64,000 bases of DNA from Aquimarina algiphila (GTDB lineage Bacteria; Bacteroidota; Bacteroidia; Flavobacteriales; Flavobacteriaceae). The DNA is taken from NCBI RefSeq assembly GCF_007489275.1, contig NZ_VLNR01000011.1, forward strand, positions 62,001-126,000, given 5' to 3'. The position numbers were made by a program, and so were the translations under genes. Numbering within the stretch: position 1 is the first letter of the stretch; every line of letters starts with the position of its first letter. The notes below the pieces were generated by a model. That model was not told where the DNA came from. It saw only the letters and a list, made by a program, of their open reading frames with translations, and did not search any database. Below are positions 18,955 through 28,712 of the stretch, in pieces.

Positions 18955-19231
18955 AATCTGTTCGAATATTCGTTGTTTTCTTTAAGAGTACTTTTTCTGT
19001 TTTACTGTAGTCATTCAACATTATCACCAAGGTAACTATATATCTCAAATATAAAGAATATAGTTACTTTTTTTGGGTAACTCTCTTTATTTACTATAGT
19101 CATTAACCCACAATAGCTTTTAAAATATACTTATGTTCATCTTCATCCTAAGTTAAAAAGTTTCCTGCATGCAATTTTAAAAATTTATACATAGAATTAT
19201 GATGTATTGTTATTTTATGTATATTTGAACT
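18955..19231. promoter_or_regulatory. divergent regulatory region with hairpin and direct repeats
   Basis: This gap separates the leftward oxygenase pair from rightward padR. It holds a perfect 10-bp inverted repeat (GTAACTATAT 19032-19041 with 19058-19067) followed by seven T residues. Flanking it is a 15-base direct repeat with one mismatch (TTTACTGTAGTCATT 19001-19015 and 19090-19104). The loop of the hairpin contains CAAATATA (19046-19053), which on the minus strand is a TAnnTTTG -7 box for the oxygenase gene. On the plus strand a TATATTTG box (19220-19227) sits immediately before the padR start. Confidence 0.5.
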
Positions 19232-19570
19232 ATGTATTCAAAAGAACTGCTTAAAGGAACACTTTCTGTAATCATTTTAAATTTATTAGCAGAAAATGAC
19301 AGAATGTATGGCTATGAAATTTTTAAGAAAGTCAAAGAACTATCTGATGAAAAGATCTTACTTAAAGATGGGTCTCTATATCCTGCTCTACAAAAAATGA
19401 CTAAAGATGGATTGCTATCTTTTGAAGAAGTATACATTGGAAAAAGAGTGAGGAAGTATTATTTCTTAACTCCAAAAGGAAAAAAAGAAAAAATAATACA
19501 TGTCCAGGAACTTATTGATTTTATAGCCACTTTAAACAAAGTCATTTTCAATCCATTAAAAACAATATGA
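19232..19570 (+). CDS. PadR-family transcriptional regulator
   Basis: This 112-aa winged-helix regulator has typical PadR features: a start of the form KELLKGTLSVIILNLLAEND, a MYGYEI turn, the DGSLYPALQKM recognition helix and a KYYFLTPKGK wing. PadR proteins usually repress neighbouring transport or membrane genes and respond to small ligands. Its stop overlaps the start of the next membrane-protein gene (ATGA), a common pairing in Bacteroidota. A good -7 box lies only 4 bases before the ATG, so the transcript may be leaderless or the box may be fortuitous. Confidence 0.92.
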   Translation: MYSKELLKGTLSVIILNLLAENDRMYGYEIFKKVKELSDEKILLKDGSLYPALQKMTKDGLLSFEEVYIGKRVRKYYFLTPKGKKEKIIHVQELIDFIATLNKVIFNPLKTI

Positions 19571-20175
19571 AATTAACCTCTGAACAAGAAGATAATATAC
19601 GTGATTATGTAGATAAGCAGGGATTAAAAATACAATCCTTACACGATGATATTATAGATCACTTATGTTGCGTCATAGAAAGTCAACTTGGAAAAGGAAA
19701 ACAATTCGATCATTTATTAGAAGAAGCCATAAGAGAATTAGCTCCTAATGGCTTAACTGATATTGAACATAAAACATTTTTTTTACTAAACTCTAAACGA
19801 ATATTACTTATGAAAAAATTAATGTATTTAATCGGTTTTATTGGCTCAGTAACATTAACAATAGGTGTTACCTTTAAACTACTCTGGTATCCAGGCGCCA
19901 ATGTACTTCTAATGACTGGTTTTTTAGCGCTTTTACTTATCTTCATGCCTCTTTATGCTTTTGACCGTTATAAAGTTGCAATTTCTAAAGCAATTTCTGA
20001 ACGAATGAAAATTATATTAGGTCTAACTGCTGCAATAATTACAGGACTATCTGTTTTGTTTAAAATAATGCATTTACAAGGGACAGAAATATTATTACTC
20101 ATCGGGGCTTTTGTTTTTGCCATTGGTTATCTGCCATTTTTCTTTTTTACAATGTATAAGAAATCTATTGCTTAA
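19567..20175 (+). CDS. membrane protein encoded with PadR (202 aa)
   Basis: The first ~80 residues are a soluble, mostly helical part (LHDDIIDHLCCVIESQL). About four hydrophobic helices follow between residues 82 and 198. I do not recognise a named family; it resembles the small membrane partners often translated with PadR regulators in flavobacteria. The start overlaps the padR stop by four bases, which indicates translational coupling. The biochemical function is unknown. A regulatory or envelope-stress role is plausible only by analogy. Confidence 0.75.
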   Translation: MKLTSEQEDNIRDYVDKQGLKIQSLHDDIIDHLCCVIESQLGKGKQFDHLLEEAIRELAPNGLTDIEHKTFFLLNSKRILLMKKLMYLIGFIGSVTLTIGVTFKLLWYPGANVLLMTGFLALLLIFMPLYAFDRYKVAISKAISERMKIILGLTAAIITGLSVLFKIMHLQGTEILLLIGAFVFAIGYLPFFFFTMYKKSIA

Positions 20176-20206
20176 AAGTTACTTGTTTTGAGTAATCATA
20201 TAAAGA

Positions 20207-20923
20207 CTAAATCAAATCAAAAACAGAATCTACAGCTACATATCGTTCTGTAGTAAAAGCCTCAGCATATTGCACTCCCGCAATCCGGCCTAAATCATAG
20301 GCTTTATACTTTATGCTTTCTCTATACATTTTAGTAGAGATAGGAATTTCTGGCTCAGTACTAGACGGATCATAAAATTGTGAACGATACGCAAGAATAC
20401 TTTCCATTTTCACATCCATATAATCACTTATATCTACTATAAAATCAGGCTTTATATCATACCACTGGATATAATGGTATACATGCTTGGGTCTCCATGC
20501 TTCCTGTTTTTCTTCATTGACTAAGGTCTCTATTCTCCTTAATCCAGATAAAAAACAAGAATCACTCACCAATTTACTTCCTTTTCCGTGGTCTACATGG
20601 CGATCATGCACAGCATTACACAGAACAATTTCTGGTTTGTATTTTCTTATGATCTTAATAACCTCAATTTGATGTTTCTCGTCATTAACAAAAAAACCAT
20701 CTCTAAATGCAAGGTTTTCGCGTACTGAAAGATTTAGAATTTCTCCAGCTGCTTTAGCTTCTGTATCTCTTATTTCTGCAGTACCTCTAGTACCTAATTC
20801 TCCTCTTGTAAGGTCAAGAACACCTACTTTTTTACCTTTAGCAATTTCTTTGGCAATAGTTCCCGAACATGCCAATTCTATATCATCAGGATGTGCACCA
20901 ATTGCCAACATATCTAATTTCAT
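20207..20923 (-). CDS. bshB1: bacillithiol biosynthesis deacetylase BshB1
   Basis: This 238-aa LmbE-family zinc deacetylase removes acetyl from N-acetylglucosaminyl-malate in the synthesis of bacillithiol, the low-molecular-weight thiol used by Bacteroidota in place of glutathione. Family motifs are GAHPDDIEL (zinc ligands His and Asp), LTRGELGTRG, the catalytic-region DRHVDHGKG, and the C-terminal YRSQFYDP. The sequence matches the BshB1 type closely in length and order. It is a single gene, convergent with the PadR-linked membrane gene and separated by 98 bases from the AraC gene. Confidence 0.93.
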   Translation of the reverse strand: MKLDMLAIGAHPDDIELACSGTIAKEIAKGKKVGVLDLTRGELGTRGTAEIRDTEAKAAGEILNLSVRENLAFRDGFFVNDEKHQIEVIKIIRKYKPEIVLCNAVHDRHVDHGKGSKLVSDSCFLSGLRRIETLVNEEKQEAWRPKHVYHYIQWYDIKPDFIVDISDYMDVKMESILAYRSQFYDPSSTEPEIPISTKMYRESIKYKAYDLGRIAGVQYAEAFTTERYVAVDSVFDLI

Positions 20924-21020
20924 GTATTTGATTTTAAAACTTTATGTATACTCTTTGTCATAAGTAAGAGAAGAAAATTACATTTTAATAAACCACTAAA
21001 ATGTAGTACTCAGATAATAA

Positions 21021-21902
21021 TTAATGAGTGACCTCATTTCTATATCCTCCTGGAGAATTCCCCACGTGTCTTTTAAAAAATTTTACGAAATAAGATGCAT
21101 CTTCAAAACCAACTTTAAAAGCAATTTCTCCTATTTGTAAGGCTGTAAACCTAAGTAATCTCTTAGCTTCGAGAATAATTCGTTCTGATATTAATTGGGA
21201 TGCTGATTTACCTACTACATTTTTAGTAATTGTTGTTAGGGTTTTTGATGATACATTGAGCAGTTCTGCATACTCGCTAACCGATAATCCCTTCTCATAA
21301 TTCTCTTCTATGAGTTCTTTATATTTAGCAAACTGAAGTTCATAATGATTATTAAATTGAAGACTTGTATCTCCTTCAATTCGATGAATACGTTCCAAGT
21401 TTATAAGTAGTGATTTTAATGAAAACCGAACAATATCTTCATAACCAAACATATCTCTTTGTGAAAGCTCTTTTCTAATTAAATCCATATAGGAAGAAGC
21501 TGTTATTGCAGTTTCTTTATCAATTACATAACAAGGGTTTTCTTGAGAATTAAATATATTATACTTTAAAAAAACATCTACGTCGTTATGCATAAAAAAG
21601 CTTTCATTAAAATGAATGAGCCACCCTTTTACATCTAGATTATGATCAAATGCATGAATATGATCTTTGGGTATAAACAGAATTGTATTTTTTTTAATCA
21701 CATAGGTTTTAAAATCTACAACATGCTCTCCCCCGTCTTCAAAAAACCAAATAATCTGATAATAACTATGAGAATGAGCAACAGCAGCTTTTTCTCCGCT
21801 TTTTTGACGATACTCATTTAGATCATACACCTCAAACTGAAGTTTTTCTGGATGCGCTTTATGAAGATGGTACTTTTCTATCTTAATATTTGAATCTTTC
21901 AC
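21021..21902 (-). CDS. AraC-family transcriptional regulator with cupin-like sensor domain
   Basis: This 293-aa regulator has an N-terminal AraC ligand-binding cupin region (HSHSYYQIIWFFEDGGEH, then IPKDHIHAFDH) and a C-terminal double helix-turn-helix (ISERIILEAKRLL, then IAFKVGFEDASYFVKFFKRH). It probably activates transcription on binding a small molecule. It lies 115 bases downstream of the SDR/AhpD-like/FAD-oxidase cluster on the same strand, so it is a good candidate regulator of those genes, which is an inference from position. Confidence 0.9.
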   Translation of the reverse strand: MKDSNIKIEKYHLHKAHPEKLQFEVYDLNEYRQKSGEKAAVAHSHSYYQIIWFFEDGGEHVVDFKTYVIKKNTILFIPKDHIHAFDHNLDVKGWLIHFNESFFMHNDVDVFLKYNIFNSQENPCYVIDKETAITASSYMDLIRKELSQRDMFGYEDIVRFSLKSLLINLERIHRIEGDTSLQFNNHYELQFAKYKELIEENYEKGLSVSEYAELLNVSSKTLTTITKNVVGKSASQLISERIILEAKRLLRFTALQIGEIAFKVGFEDASYFVKFFKRHVGNSPGGYRNEVTH

Positions 21903-22017
21903 TTGATTATCTATAAACGGTTTCTATCAAAAATACAATTACTATTTTATAGAAATAAGACACCTCTATACCTAAACTAAAAAAAACAACAATTAAAATG
22001 CTTATTTTGTTTTTACT

Positions 22018-23067
22018 TTAGAAACTACTTATTATTTTTTTTGCTGCAGAAATACCACTATATATAGCTCCATCCATATACCCTCCATAAACAGGAGAGG
22101 TTTCTGCTCCCGAAAAAAGTACTTTTCCATTCATATAAAAATGTTTAAAATTTGAATCTCCGTATCTGGGACTCATATAAATAGATTTGATGCTATCACA
22201 AGATGTATTCCTATCTAGTGACCAATCTTTTTCTTGATATGTAATATATTCGAGAACCTCTTTTCCCAAGTATTTTTGTAAATGGTCTAGAATTCTTGTC
22301 TTTCGTTCTTCCTTAGACACATCACGCAATCCTTCATTTACAAACCCCATTAATGAATATTTCTTTTCATTTGCATCACTATGGTCATATAATTCTGTAA
22401 CTGCTCCTACTTGACCTATGAGTGTCCCCGAAAAGTTTTTATGTCTCCAAAATGGAGTCTTAAATGTCATTCCAACTTTTATTGCATTACTCATCCAGGT
22501 ATGTGTATTTTTCATTGTTTTTACAAGCAGTTCTGGAAGTTCGGGAGAGAATAATATCCGTGTCGCGATACGAGGTGGTATCGTGACAATTACTTTCTCT
22601 GCTTTAAACACCCCATTATCCGTAACTACCTTAACTCCATCGTCATCTTCTTTAATTTCAGAAATAGTTGTTGATGTTCTTATTTTATTTTTATTCACCA
22701 TTGCGAGTGATGCAATCACTGCATTGGATCCTCCTTCAATTCTAAAAGCAGATGGAGAGTTGGGGTCATTCTCAAAATAATGTGCTGGTGCCATTGTATT
22801 ATAGACCAACACACTTTTTCCTTTACTATATTGATGAAATTTACCTACCTGTATATCATTAAGTAAATCAATTACGTTTTGATGATGATTCTGAAACCAG
22901 GTAGCTCCAAAATCAACCCCATTTTCTGTTAAGATACGACCGCCAATACGGTTTCTTGATTCTAAGATAAGGAAATCGGTCTCCCCCAGCTTATCTAACA
23001 TATAAGCCGAGGTAAGACCTGAAAGACCTGCACCAACTATAATATATTTAGCGGTGTTATTTGCCAT
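22018..23067 (-). CDS. flavin-containing amine oxidase-like FAD oxidoreductase (349 aa)
   Basis: A Rossmann FAD motif near the N-terminus (IIVGAGLSGLTSAYML) is followed by the adenine-contact Glu and a GG stretch (ILESRNRIGGRIL). A C-terminal FAD segment (FSGAETSPVYGGYMDGAI) completes the amine oxidase fold. At 349 aa it is shorter than classical monoamine oxidases. Its ATG overlaps the stop of the AhpD-like gene by one base (TAATG), so the two are translationally coupled. The substrate is unknown. Together with the SDR and the AhpD-like protein it looks like part of a small catabolic or detoxifying pathway. Confidence 0.85.
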   Translation of the reverse strand: MANNTAKYIIVGAGLSGLTSAYMLDKLGETDFLILESRNRIGGRILTENGVDFGATWFQNHHQNVIDLLNDIQVGKFHQYSKGKSVLVYNTMAPAHYFENDPNSPSAFRIEGGSNAVIASLAMVNKNKIRTSTTISEIKEDDDGVKVVTDNGVFKAEKVIVTIPPRIATRILFSPELPELLVKTMKNTHTWMSNAIKVGMTFKTPFWRHKNFSGTLIGQVGAVTELYDHSDANEKKYSLMGFVNEGLRDVSKEERKTRILDHLQKYLGKEVLEYITYQEKDWSLDRNTSCDSIKSIYMSPRYGDSNFKHFYMNGKVLFSGAETSPVYGGYMDGAIYSGISAAKKIISSF

Positions 23068-23372
23068 TATTTATCCATTAAATGAGTCCCATGTACTACT
23101 GCCGCACCAGCTCGTAAAGCTGCAGCTACAAAAGTAACTTCTGCCAATTCTTCTTGTGTGGCTCCTGCAGCAATAGCATGATCTTTATGTATCTCAAGGC
23201 AATATGGGCATTGTGTTGTTAACGCTACCGCTACCGCCATAAGTTCTTTATATTTTTTTGGTATAACACCATCTGCAAGAGCAGCTTGATCTAATGCCTG
23301 AAAAGCCTTCATAGCAGATCCTGCATTTTTTCCTAAAGCACCTAATTGCTTTAGATTATTCATATCATACAT
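23067..23372 (-). CDS. carboxymuconolactone decarboxylase / AhpD-family protein
   Basis: This 101-aa protein shows the AhpD-like CxxC motif with Cys55, Cys58 and downstream His62 (CPYCLEIHKDH), flanked by the helical CMD-family pattern KYKELMAVAVALTTQ and an AAALRAGAAVVHG tail. Members act as thiol-disulfide peroxidase partners or as alpha/beta decarboxylases; the CxxC-H set favours the redox type. The first ATG is used, though a second in-frame ATG nine bases later is possible. It overlaps the FAD oxidase gene. If the oxidase releases peroxide, this protein could help remove it, which is an inference. Confidence 0.88.
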   Translation of the reverse strand: MYDMNNLKQLGALGKNAGSAMKAFQALDQAALADGVIPKKYKELMAVAVALTTQCPYCLEIHKDHAIAAGATQEELAEVTFVAAALRAGAAVVHGTHLMDK

Positions 23373-23496
23373 ACGTCTATAATTTAAAGTTAATAAAAAT
23401 AGAAGCTACCTTGAAAATAAGGTTCTACAACAAACTCCCAATCGATTGAAGTCTAACAATATTTACACAAAGGACAGCTTCAGAATATTGCACTAT

Positions 23497-24246
23497 TTAG
23501 TTTCTTCCTGACATTACACCCCCATCAGTATCCCAGATAGCACCGGTTACCCATCCCGCTTTATCAGAAAGTAAATATGAAATCGCATCTGCAACATCTT
23601 GTGCTTTTCCGTTTCTACCTATCGGATGAAATCCATGAAAGTTCTGTAGTGCATCATGTGCTTCTTGTTTTCCTCCAAAAACACCTTCATAAACTGGAGT
23701 CTCCACAACTGCAGGAGAAACCGCATTTACTCTAATCTTGTGATCTGCTAATTCCATAGCAAGGTGTTGTGTTAATGAATGCAACCCAGCTTTTTGCATA
23801 GAATATGCAGAAGAAGGCGTAGCTTTTACAGCTTGCTTAGCCCACATTGATCCTACATTTACAATAGAACCACCTTCTGTTTTACTCATTTTCTTAGCAG
23901 CTGTTTGGGTAATAAAAAAGAATCCTCTATTAAGATCTTGATATGAATCATAGTCTGCTACAGTGTGATCTAAAAATGGTTTTGGACCAAAAATACCAGA
24001 AGCATTTACTAGATAGTCCAGATTATCAAATCCTTCTATTTTCTGATTTAATGCAGCTACTTCTGAGCTGTTTGTAATATCCACTTTGTGAGTATGCAGA
24101 TTACCTGAAACCTCTTTTTTGAATGCTTCAAGTTTACTGTCATTAGTACCTACAACATGTACCTCAACACCTTCTGTTAGTAAATTTTGCGCAGTTGCTC
24201 TTCCGATTCCACTGCTTCCACCTATAATTAATGCTCTTTTACTCAT
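23497..24246 (-). CDS. short-chain dehydrogenase/reductase
   Basis: This 249-aa classical SDR has the cofactor motif GGSSGIGRA, the NASG element and the active-site YxxxK in [11 protein letters not shown]-terminal substrate-loop region ends in the common WDTDGG sequence. It uses NAD(P)H for interconversion of an alcohol and a carbonyl; the substrate is unknown. It is the first gene of the SDR/AhpD-like/FAD-oxidase cluster, with a 124-base gap to the AhpD-like gene. A -7 box (TATCTTTG on the minus strand) lies 41 bases upstream. Confidence 0.92.
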   Translation of the reverse strand: MSKRALIIGGSSGIGRATAQNLLTEGVEVHVVGTNDSKLEAFKKEVSGNLHTHKVDITNSSEVAALNQKIEGFDNLDYLVNASGIFGPKPFLDHTVADYDSYQDLNRGFFFITQTAAKKMSKTEGGSIVNVGSMWAKQAVKATPSSAYSMQKAGLHSLTQHLAMELADHKIRVNAVSPAVVETPVYEGVFGGKQEAHDALQNFHGFHPIGRNGKAQDVADAISYLLSDKAGWVTGAIWDTDGGVMSGRN

Positions 24247-24286
24247 AATCTATTTTTCTAAATTGTTTAAATTATTAATAACAAGG

Positions 24287-24294
24287 CAAAGATA
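24287..24294 (-). promoter_or_regulatory. -7 box of the SDR gene
   Basis: On the minus strand this reads TATCTTTG, matching TAnnTTTG, 40 bases upstream of the SDR start codon. I could not find a convincing -33 TTG. The 24247-24535 gap otherwise holds only the terminator at 24476-24514. Confidence 0.4.
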
Positions 24295-24475
24295 TTTTGA
24301 TCCTGTAAGGATATATAGTGTAAAAAAGAGAATGAATGGTAATTTTAGGAAACCGGTACTTATCCTAATTTAATAACAACGTTGTTTTTAATTTTTTCTA
24401 GATTTTAAAAACTATCGAGAATATTTTCAAAAAAAAAGATTTTATAGCACTTCTCATATGAAATTCTCTATAATC

Positions 24476-24514
24476 AAAAAGCCCCAAAGATTCTGAAACC
24501 TTTGGGACTTTTTT
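24476..24514 (-). terminator. intrinsic terminator after the 2-oxoglutarate dehydrogenase E2 gene
   Basis: A 10-bp stem with one mismatch (24480-24489 with 24500-24509, around CCCAAAG/CTTTGGG) closes a 10-base loop. It is flanked by an A-run on the left and a T-run on the right. It lies 22 bases past the stop of the leftward E2 gene and could terminate in either direction. Confidence 0.75.
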
Positions 24515-24535
24515 GTATTACTATATAAATTGTGA

Positions 24536-25756
24536 CTACATCTCTAATGCCTTAGCCACATTATTATCCATTAATAATTCTTCTGGATTTTCTAACGCTT
24601 CTTTTACGGCTACCAGAAATCCTACAGATTCTTTTCCATCAATAATTCTATGATCATAAGATAACGCAACATACATAATTGGTGCAACTACAATCTGACC
24701 ATCTCTTACTATCGGACGCTCAACAATATTATGCATTCCTAAAATAGCACTTTGCGGAGGGTTGATAATCGGAGTGGATAACATACTTCCAAATACACCT
24801 CCATTAGTAATTGTAAAAGTTCCTCCTGTCATTTCATCTACAGTAATCTGACCATCACGAGCTCGTATTGCTAATCTCTTTACTTCTGACTCTACTCCTC
24901 TGAAGCTTAAATTTTCTGCATTACGTATTACTGGCACCATTAATCCTTTAGGGCCAGAAACTGCTATACTAATATCTTGAAAATTATAAGAAATCATTTC
25001 TTTACCATCAATCATAGAGTTCACAGCAGGGAACAATTTCAATGCGCGTACACAAGCAAGAGTAAAGAAAGACATAAACCCTAAACTTACTCCATGTTTA
25101 CTTTTAAAATCTTCTTTGTATTGACTGCGAAGATTAAAGATAGGCTGCATATCCACTTCATTAAATGTGGTTAGCATTGCAGTCTCATTTTTAACAGAAA
25201 CCAAACGCTCTGCCACCTTACGACGAAGCATTGACAATTTCTTACGCTCTTCTCCTCTACTTCCTAGTCCGGGAGTTCCCAAAGAAGGTTTAGCATCTAT
25301 TGCATCTGCTTTGGTGATACGGCCATCACGACCTGTACCTTTTACCTCTGCTGCATCAATACCTTTCTCTGCCAACACTTTTTTAGCTGCAGGAGAAGCA
25401 GTTCCTGTTGCATATGTTTCTGTCTTAACAGGTGCTGCTGCAGGAGCAGGAGTATCTTTCTTCTCTTCTGTTTTTGGAGTTTCTGCAACTGGAGCCGTTG
25501 CACCACCTTCAGGTTTAGGTGCATCTGTATCAATAAGACACACGACCTGACCCACAGCTACTGCATCACCTTCTTCAGCCTTAAGTGTAATAATTCCACT
25601 CGCTTCTGCTGGTAATTCTAGTGTTGCTTTGTCGCTGTCTACCTCGGCAATTGCCTGATCTTTTTCTACATAATCACCAGTTTCAACAAGCCATTGAGCT
25701 ATTTCTACTTCTGTAATAGATTCTCCCGGTGATGGGACTTTCATTTCTAAAGCCAT
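24536..25756 (-). CDS. sucB: 2-oxoglutarate dehydrogenase E2, dihydrolipoyllysine succinyltransferase
   Basis: This 406-aa core subunit of the 2-oxoglutarate dehydrogenase complex transfers succinyl from lipoamide to CoA in the TCA cycle. An N-terminal lipoyl domain carries the lipoylated Lys in [12 protein letters not shown], and an Ala/Pro/Glu-rich flexible linker spans residues 80-115. The peripheral subunit-binding domain is at about 118-152 ([21 protein letters not shown]). The catalytic domain ends in [11 protein letters not shown] with the active His and Asp. It lies 70 bases downstream of sucA and is surely co-transcribed with it. Confidence 0.95.
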   Translation of the reverse strand: MALEMKVPSPGESITEVEIAQWLVETGDYVEKDQAIAEVDSDKATLELPAEASGIITLKAEEGDAVAVGQVVCLIDTDAPKPEGGATAPVAETPKTEEKKDTPAPAAAPVKTETYATGTASPAAKKVLAEKGIDAAEVKGTGRDGRITKADAIDAKPSLGTPGLGSRGEERKKLSMLRRKVAERLVSVKNETAMLTTFNEVDMQPIFNLRSQYKEDFKSKHGVSLGFMSFFTLACVRALKLFPAVNSMIDGKEMISYNFQDISIAVSGPKGLMVPVIRNAENLSFRGVESEVKRLAIRARDGQITVDEMTGGTFTITNGGVFGSMLSTPIINPPQSAILGMHNIVERPIVRDGQIVVAPIMYVALSYDHRIIDGKESVGFLVAVKEALENPEELLMDNNVAKALEM

Positions 25757-25826
25757 AATTCTGAATTTATCCTTTATATAATTTCCCTTGGAAAGGTTTT
25801 AATCTATAATTATTATTAAACTTCAA

Positions 25827-28598
25827 TTATCTCTGATTATTCTTTGTCTTATCAAAAACATAATCGATTACTTCCTGGTGTCTTCGTTTAGATCTGGTTG
25901 CAGATCCTGCTGCTGGTGCCCCATACGCTCTTCTGCTTGCAAATCTAAATGTTTTTGCGCTGTCGTAGTTCATTATCATATGACTTAATGCACCCATATT
26001 ACGTGGTTCTTCTTGCGCCCATACCACCTCATCGGCTTTATATTTCTTTATCAGTTTATCCATTTCGGCAGCTGGTATAGGAAAGAGTTGTTCTACTCTT
26101 ACTAAAGCAACATCTTTTCTATCTTGCTTTTCTTTTTCTTCTAATAAATCATAATAGAATTTCCCAGTACAAAAGACCAATGATTTTACATGTGTAGCCT
26201 TAGCATCTGCATCATCAATAACCGTTTGAAAACTTCCAGTTGCAAATTCTTCTACAGATGAAACCGCTTTAGGGTGACGTAACAAGCTCTTTGGAGTAAA
26301 CACAACTAATGGTTTACGATATTTTGCTTTCATTTGTCTACGAAGCAAATGAAACATATTAGCTGGTGTAGTCACATCAGCAACAAACATATTGTCTTTA
26401 GCACAAAGTTGTAGGTATCGTTCCATTCTGGCAGATGAATGTTCTGCTCCCTGTCCTTCATAACCATGAGGCAATAACATTACAAGTCCATTTTGCAATT
26501 TCCACTTATCCTCTGCCGAAGAGATATATTGATCAATCATGATTTGTGCACCATTACTGAAATCTCCAAATTGTGCTTCCCAAATCATAAGTGTATCAGG
26601 ACTAGCCATGGCATAACCATAATCAAATCCTAATACTCCATATTCTGAGAGTAGGGAGTTATAAATATAAAAATCTCCCTGATCTCCTTTTAGATTATTT
26701 AATAGCAGTACTTCTTCTTCACTATCCTCTACTTTGATAACAGCATGTCTATGTGAAAAAGTTCCTCTTTCTACATCTTGCCCGCTCATTCTTACATCAT
26801 AACCTTCTTTGAGTAAAGAACCATAGGCTAGTAATTCACCCATCGCCCAATCTAATTTATTATTTTCAAAGAACATTTTATGTCTTTGATCAATTAATCG
26901 CTCGATTTTTCGAAGGAATTTTTTATCAGAAGGAAGTTTTGTTATTATCTCTGCTATTTCTGTCAATTTATCTTTAGGGTACGCAGTATCAACCGTGACC
27001 ATCATTTCATCTTCCTGTACTCTTTCAAAACCAGCCCATTCATCTTGCATAAATGGTGTTATCACCGTTTTTTCCTGTTTACGAGAATCTTCTAATTCCT
27101 CTTCCAGCGATGCTTTATATTCTTTTTCGAGCTTAGATACATAATCTGCATCAATGATTCCTTCTGTAATTAATTTTTCTGCATAAATATCTCTTGGATT
27201 CTTATGCTTTGCTATTGCTTTATACAATTTTGGTTGTGTAAAACGTGGTTCATCTCCTTCATTATGTCCATACTTACGATATCCAAGTAAATCGATGAAT
27301 ACATCGCGCTTAAAGTTCATTCTAAAATCTAATGCGAAATTTGTAGCATGAACCACTGCCTCTGCATCATCTGCATTCACATGTAATACTGGAGACAATG
27401 TTACTTTACCAACATCGGTACAATATGTCGAGGATCTCGCATCAAGATAATTTGTTGTAAATCCTATTTGATTGTTTACCACAATGTGAATAGTACCTCC
27501 TGTTTTATAACCATCTAACTTAGCCATCTGTACAATCTCGTACACCAATCCTTGTCCGGCTACGGCAGCATCTCCATGTACAATTATCGGAAGTACTTCT
27601 GATGTATTTTCTTGATAATGTCGATCTTGTTTTGCTCTGGTAATTCCTTCAACTACAGCACCTACGGTTTCCAAATGTGATGGATTTGGAGCTATATTCA
27701 TATTTATATCCTTACCCGAATCGGTTTTACGCTTTGATGTCCATCCTAAGTGATATTTTACATCTCCATCGAAAACAGCTTCTTCATAATCCTTACCATC
27801 AAATTCGCTAAAAATATCTTTAGGGCTCTTGCCAAAAATATTGGTAAGTGTACTCAAACGACCACGGTGAGCCATTCCCATTACAAATTCTTTTACTCCA
27901 AGATTTGCAGCTTTTTCTACAAGAGCATCCAAAGCAGGAATAAGAGATTCACCTCCTTCAAGAGAGAATCGTTTTTGGCCAACATATTTGGTATGTAAAA
28001 AACTCTCGAAAGAGACCGCTTGATTTAGTTTTTTAAGAATATGTTTTTTCTGATCAACAGAAAACTTAGTTCTATTAGAATTAAAATTAATCCTTGCCTG
28101 AATCCACTCTCGTTCTTCTGGGTTACGAATATACATATACTCAATACCCACAGAGTCACAATATATTTCTTCTAAATGAACAATTATATTACTCAGTGTA
28201 TTAGGACCTATCCCAATAATTTCTCCTGCATTAAAAACAGTATTAAGATCAGCCTGACTAAGGCCAAAATTTTCTAAAGCTAATGAAGGTGTATATTTTC
28301 TTCTATCTCTTACCGGATTTGTTTTGGTAAACAAATGGCCACGAGTTCTATATGCGTCTATTAATCTTACAACCTGAAATTCCTTCTGTACATTCTCGGG
28401 AACGGTAACAGTTTCTTCAGATGTCTTCTCAACATATATGGTCTCTCCTGATCCATCAGTATTTTCTACTCCAAAATCAAAACCTTGAAAAAATGCTCTC
28501 CAACTAGGTTCTACACTATCGGGGCTTTGCAGATACTGATCGTATAAATCTGCAAAAAATGCGGTATTAGCCGCATTTAAAAATGAATATTTATCCAT
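25827..28598 (-). CDS. sucA: 2-oxoglutarate dehydrogenase E1 component
   Basis: This 923-aa thiamine-diphosphate decarboxylase oxidises 2-oxoglutarate in the TCA cycle and passes succinyl to the E2 lipoyl arm. It has the N-terminal E2-binding segment (NAANTAFFADLYDQYLQSP), the MAHRGRLSTL and HGDAAVAGQG motifs of the ThDP domain, and a C-terminal part with SLLRHPKAVSS and QEEPRNMGA. Length and order are normal. A TATTTTTG -7 box is found 40 bases before the start. It forms an operon with sucB. Confidence 0.96.
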   Translation of the reverse strand: MDKYSFLNAANTAFFADLYDQYLQSPDSVEPSWRAFFQGFDFGVENTDGSGETIYVEKTSEETVTVPENVQKEFQVVRLIDAYRTRGHLFTKTNPVRDRRKYTPSLALENFGLSQADLNTVFNAGEIIGIGPNTLSNIIVHLEEIYCDSVGIEYMYIRNPEEREWIQARINFNSNRTKFSVDQKKHILKKLNQAVSFESFLHTKYVGQKRFSLEGGESLIPALDALVEKAANLGVKEFVMGMAHRGRLSTLTNIFGKSPKDIFSEFDGKDYEEAVFDGDVKYHLGWTSKRKTDSGKDINMNIAPNPSHLETVGAVVEGITRAKQDRHYQENTSEVLPIIVHGDAAVAGQGLVYEIVQMAKLDGYKTGGTIHIVVNNQIGFTTNYLDARSSTYCTDVGKVTLSPVLHVNADDAEAVVHATNFALDFRMNFKRDVFIDLLGYRKYGHNEGDEPRFTQPKLYKAIAKHKNPRDIYAEKLITEGIIDADYVSKLEKEYKASLEEELEDSRKQEKTVITPFMQDEWAGFERVQEDEMMVTVDTAYPKDKLTEIAEIITKLPSDKKFLRKIERLIDQRHKMFFENNKLDWAMGELLAYGSLLKEGYDVRMSGQDVERGTFSHRHAVIKVEDSEEEVLLLNNLKGDQGDFYIYNSLLSEYGVLGFDYGYAMASPDTLMIWEAQFGDFSNGAQIMIDQYISSAEDKWKLQNGLVMLLPHGYEGQGAEHSSARMERYLQLCAKDNMFVADVTTPANMFHLLRRQMKAKYRKPLVVFTPKSLLRHPKAVSSVEEFATGSFQTVIDDADAKATHVKSLVFCTGKFYYDLLEEKEKQDRKDVALVRVEQLFPIPAAEMDKLIKKYKADEVVWAQEEPRNMGALSHMIMNYDSAKTFRFASRRAYGAPAAGSATRSKRRHQEVIDYVFDKTKNNQR

Positions 28599-28637
28599 AT
28601 GTAAGTATTCAACTGTCTTTTAAATAATAAAACGCCA

Positions 28638-28645
28638 CAAAAATA
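28638..28645 (-). promoter_or_regulatory. -7 box of the sucAB operon
   Basis: On the minus strand the sequence is TATTTTTG, which fits TAnnTTTG, 39 bases upstream of the sucA ATG. No good -33 TTG was seen at the usual spacing. Confidence 0.4.
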
Positions 28646-28712
28646 CAACAATTACGGTATATTAAGTATTGAATTATTTATATTTATCTTACAATTTTTT
28701 ATAAAATTAACA

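Noticed and set aside
25167..25550. 127-aa plus-strand frame opposite sucB
   Set aside because: It is the complement of the Ala/Pro-rich linker of the E2 subunit; Ser/Val-rich low complexity, no start context.
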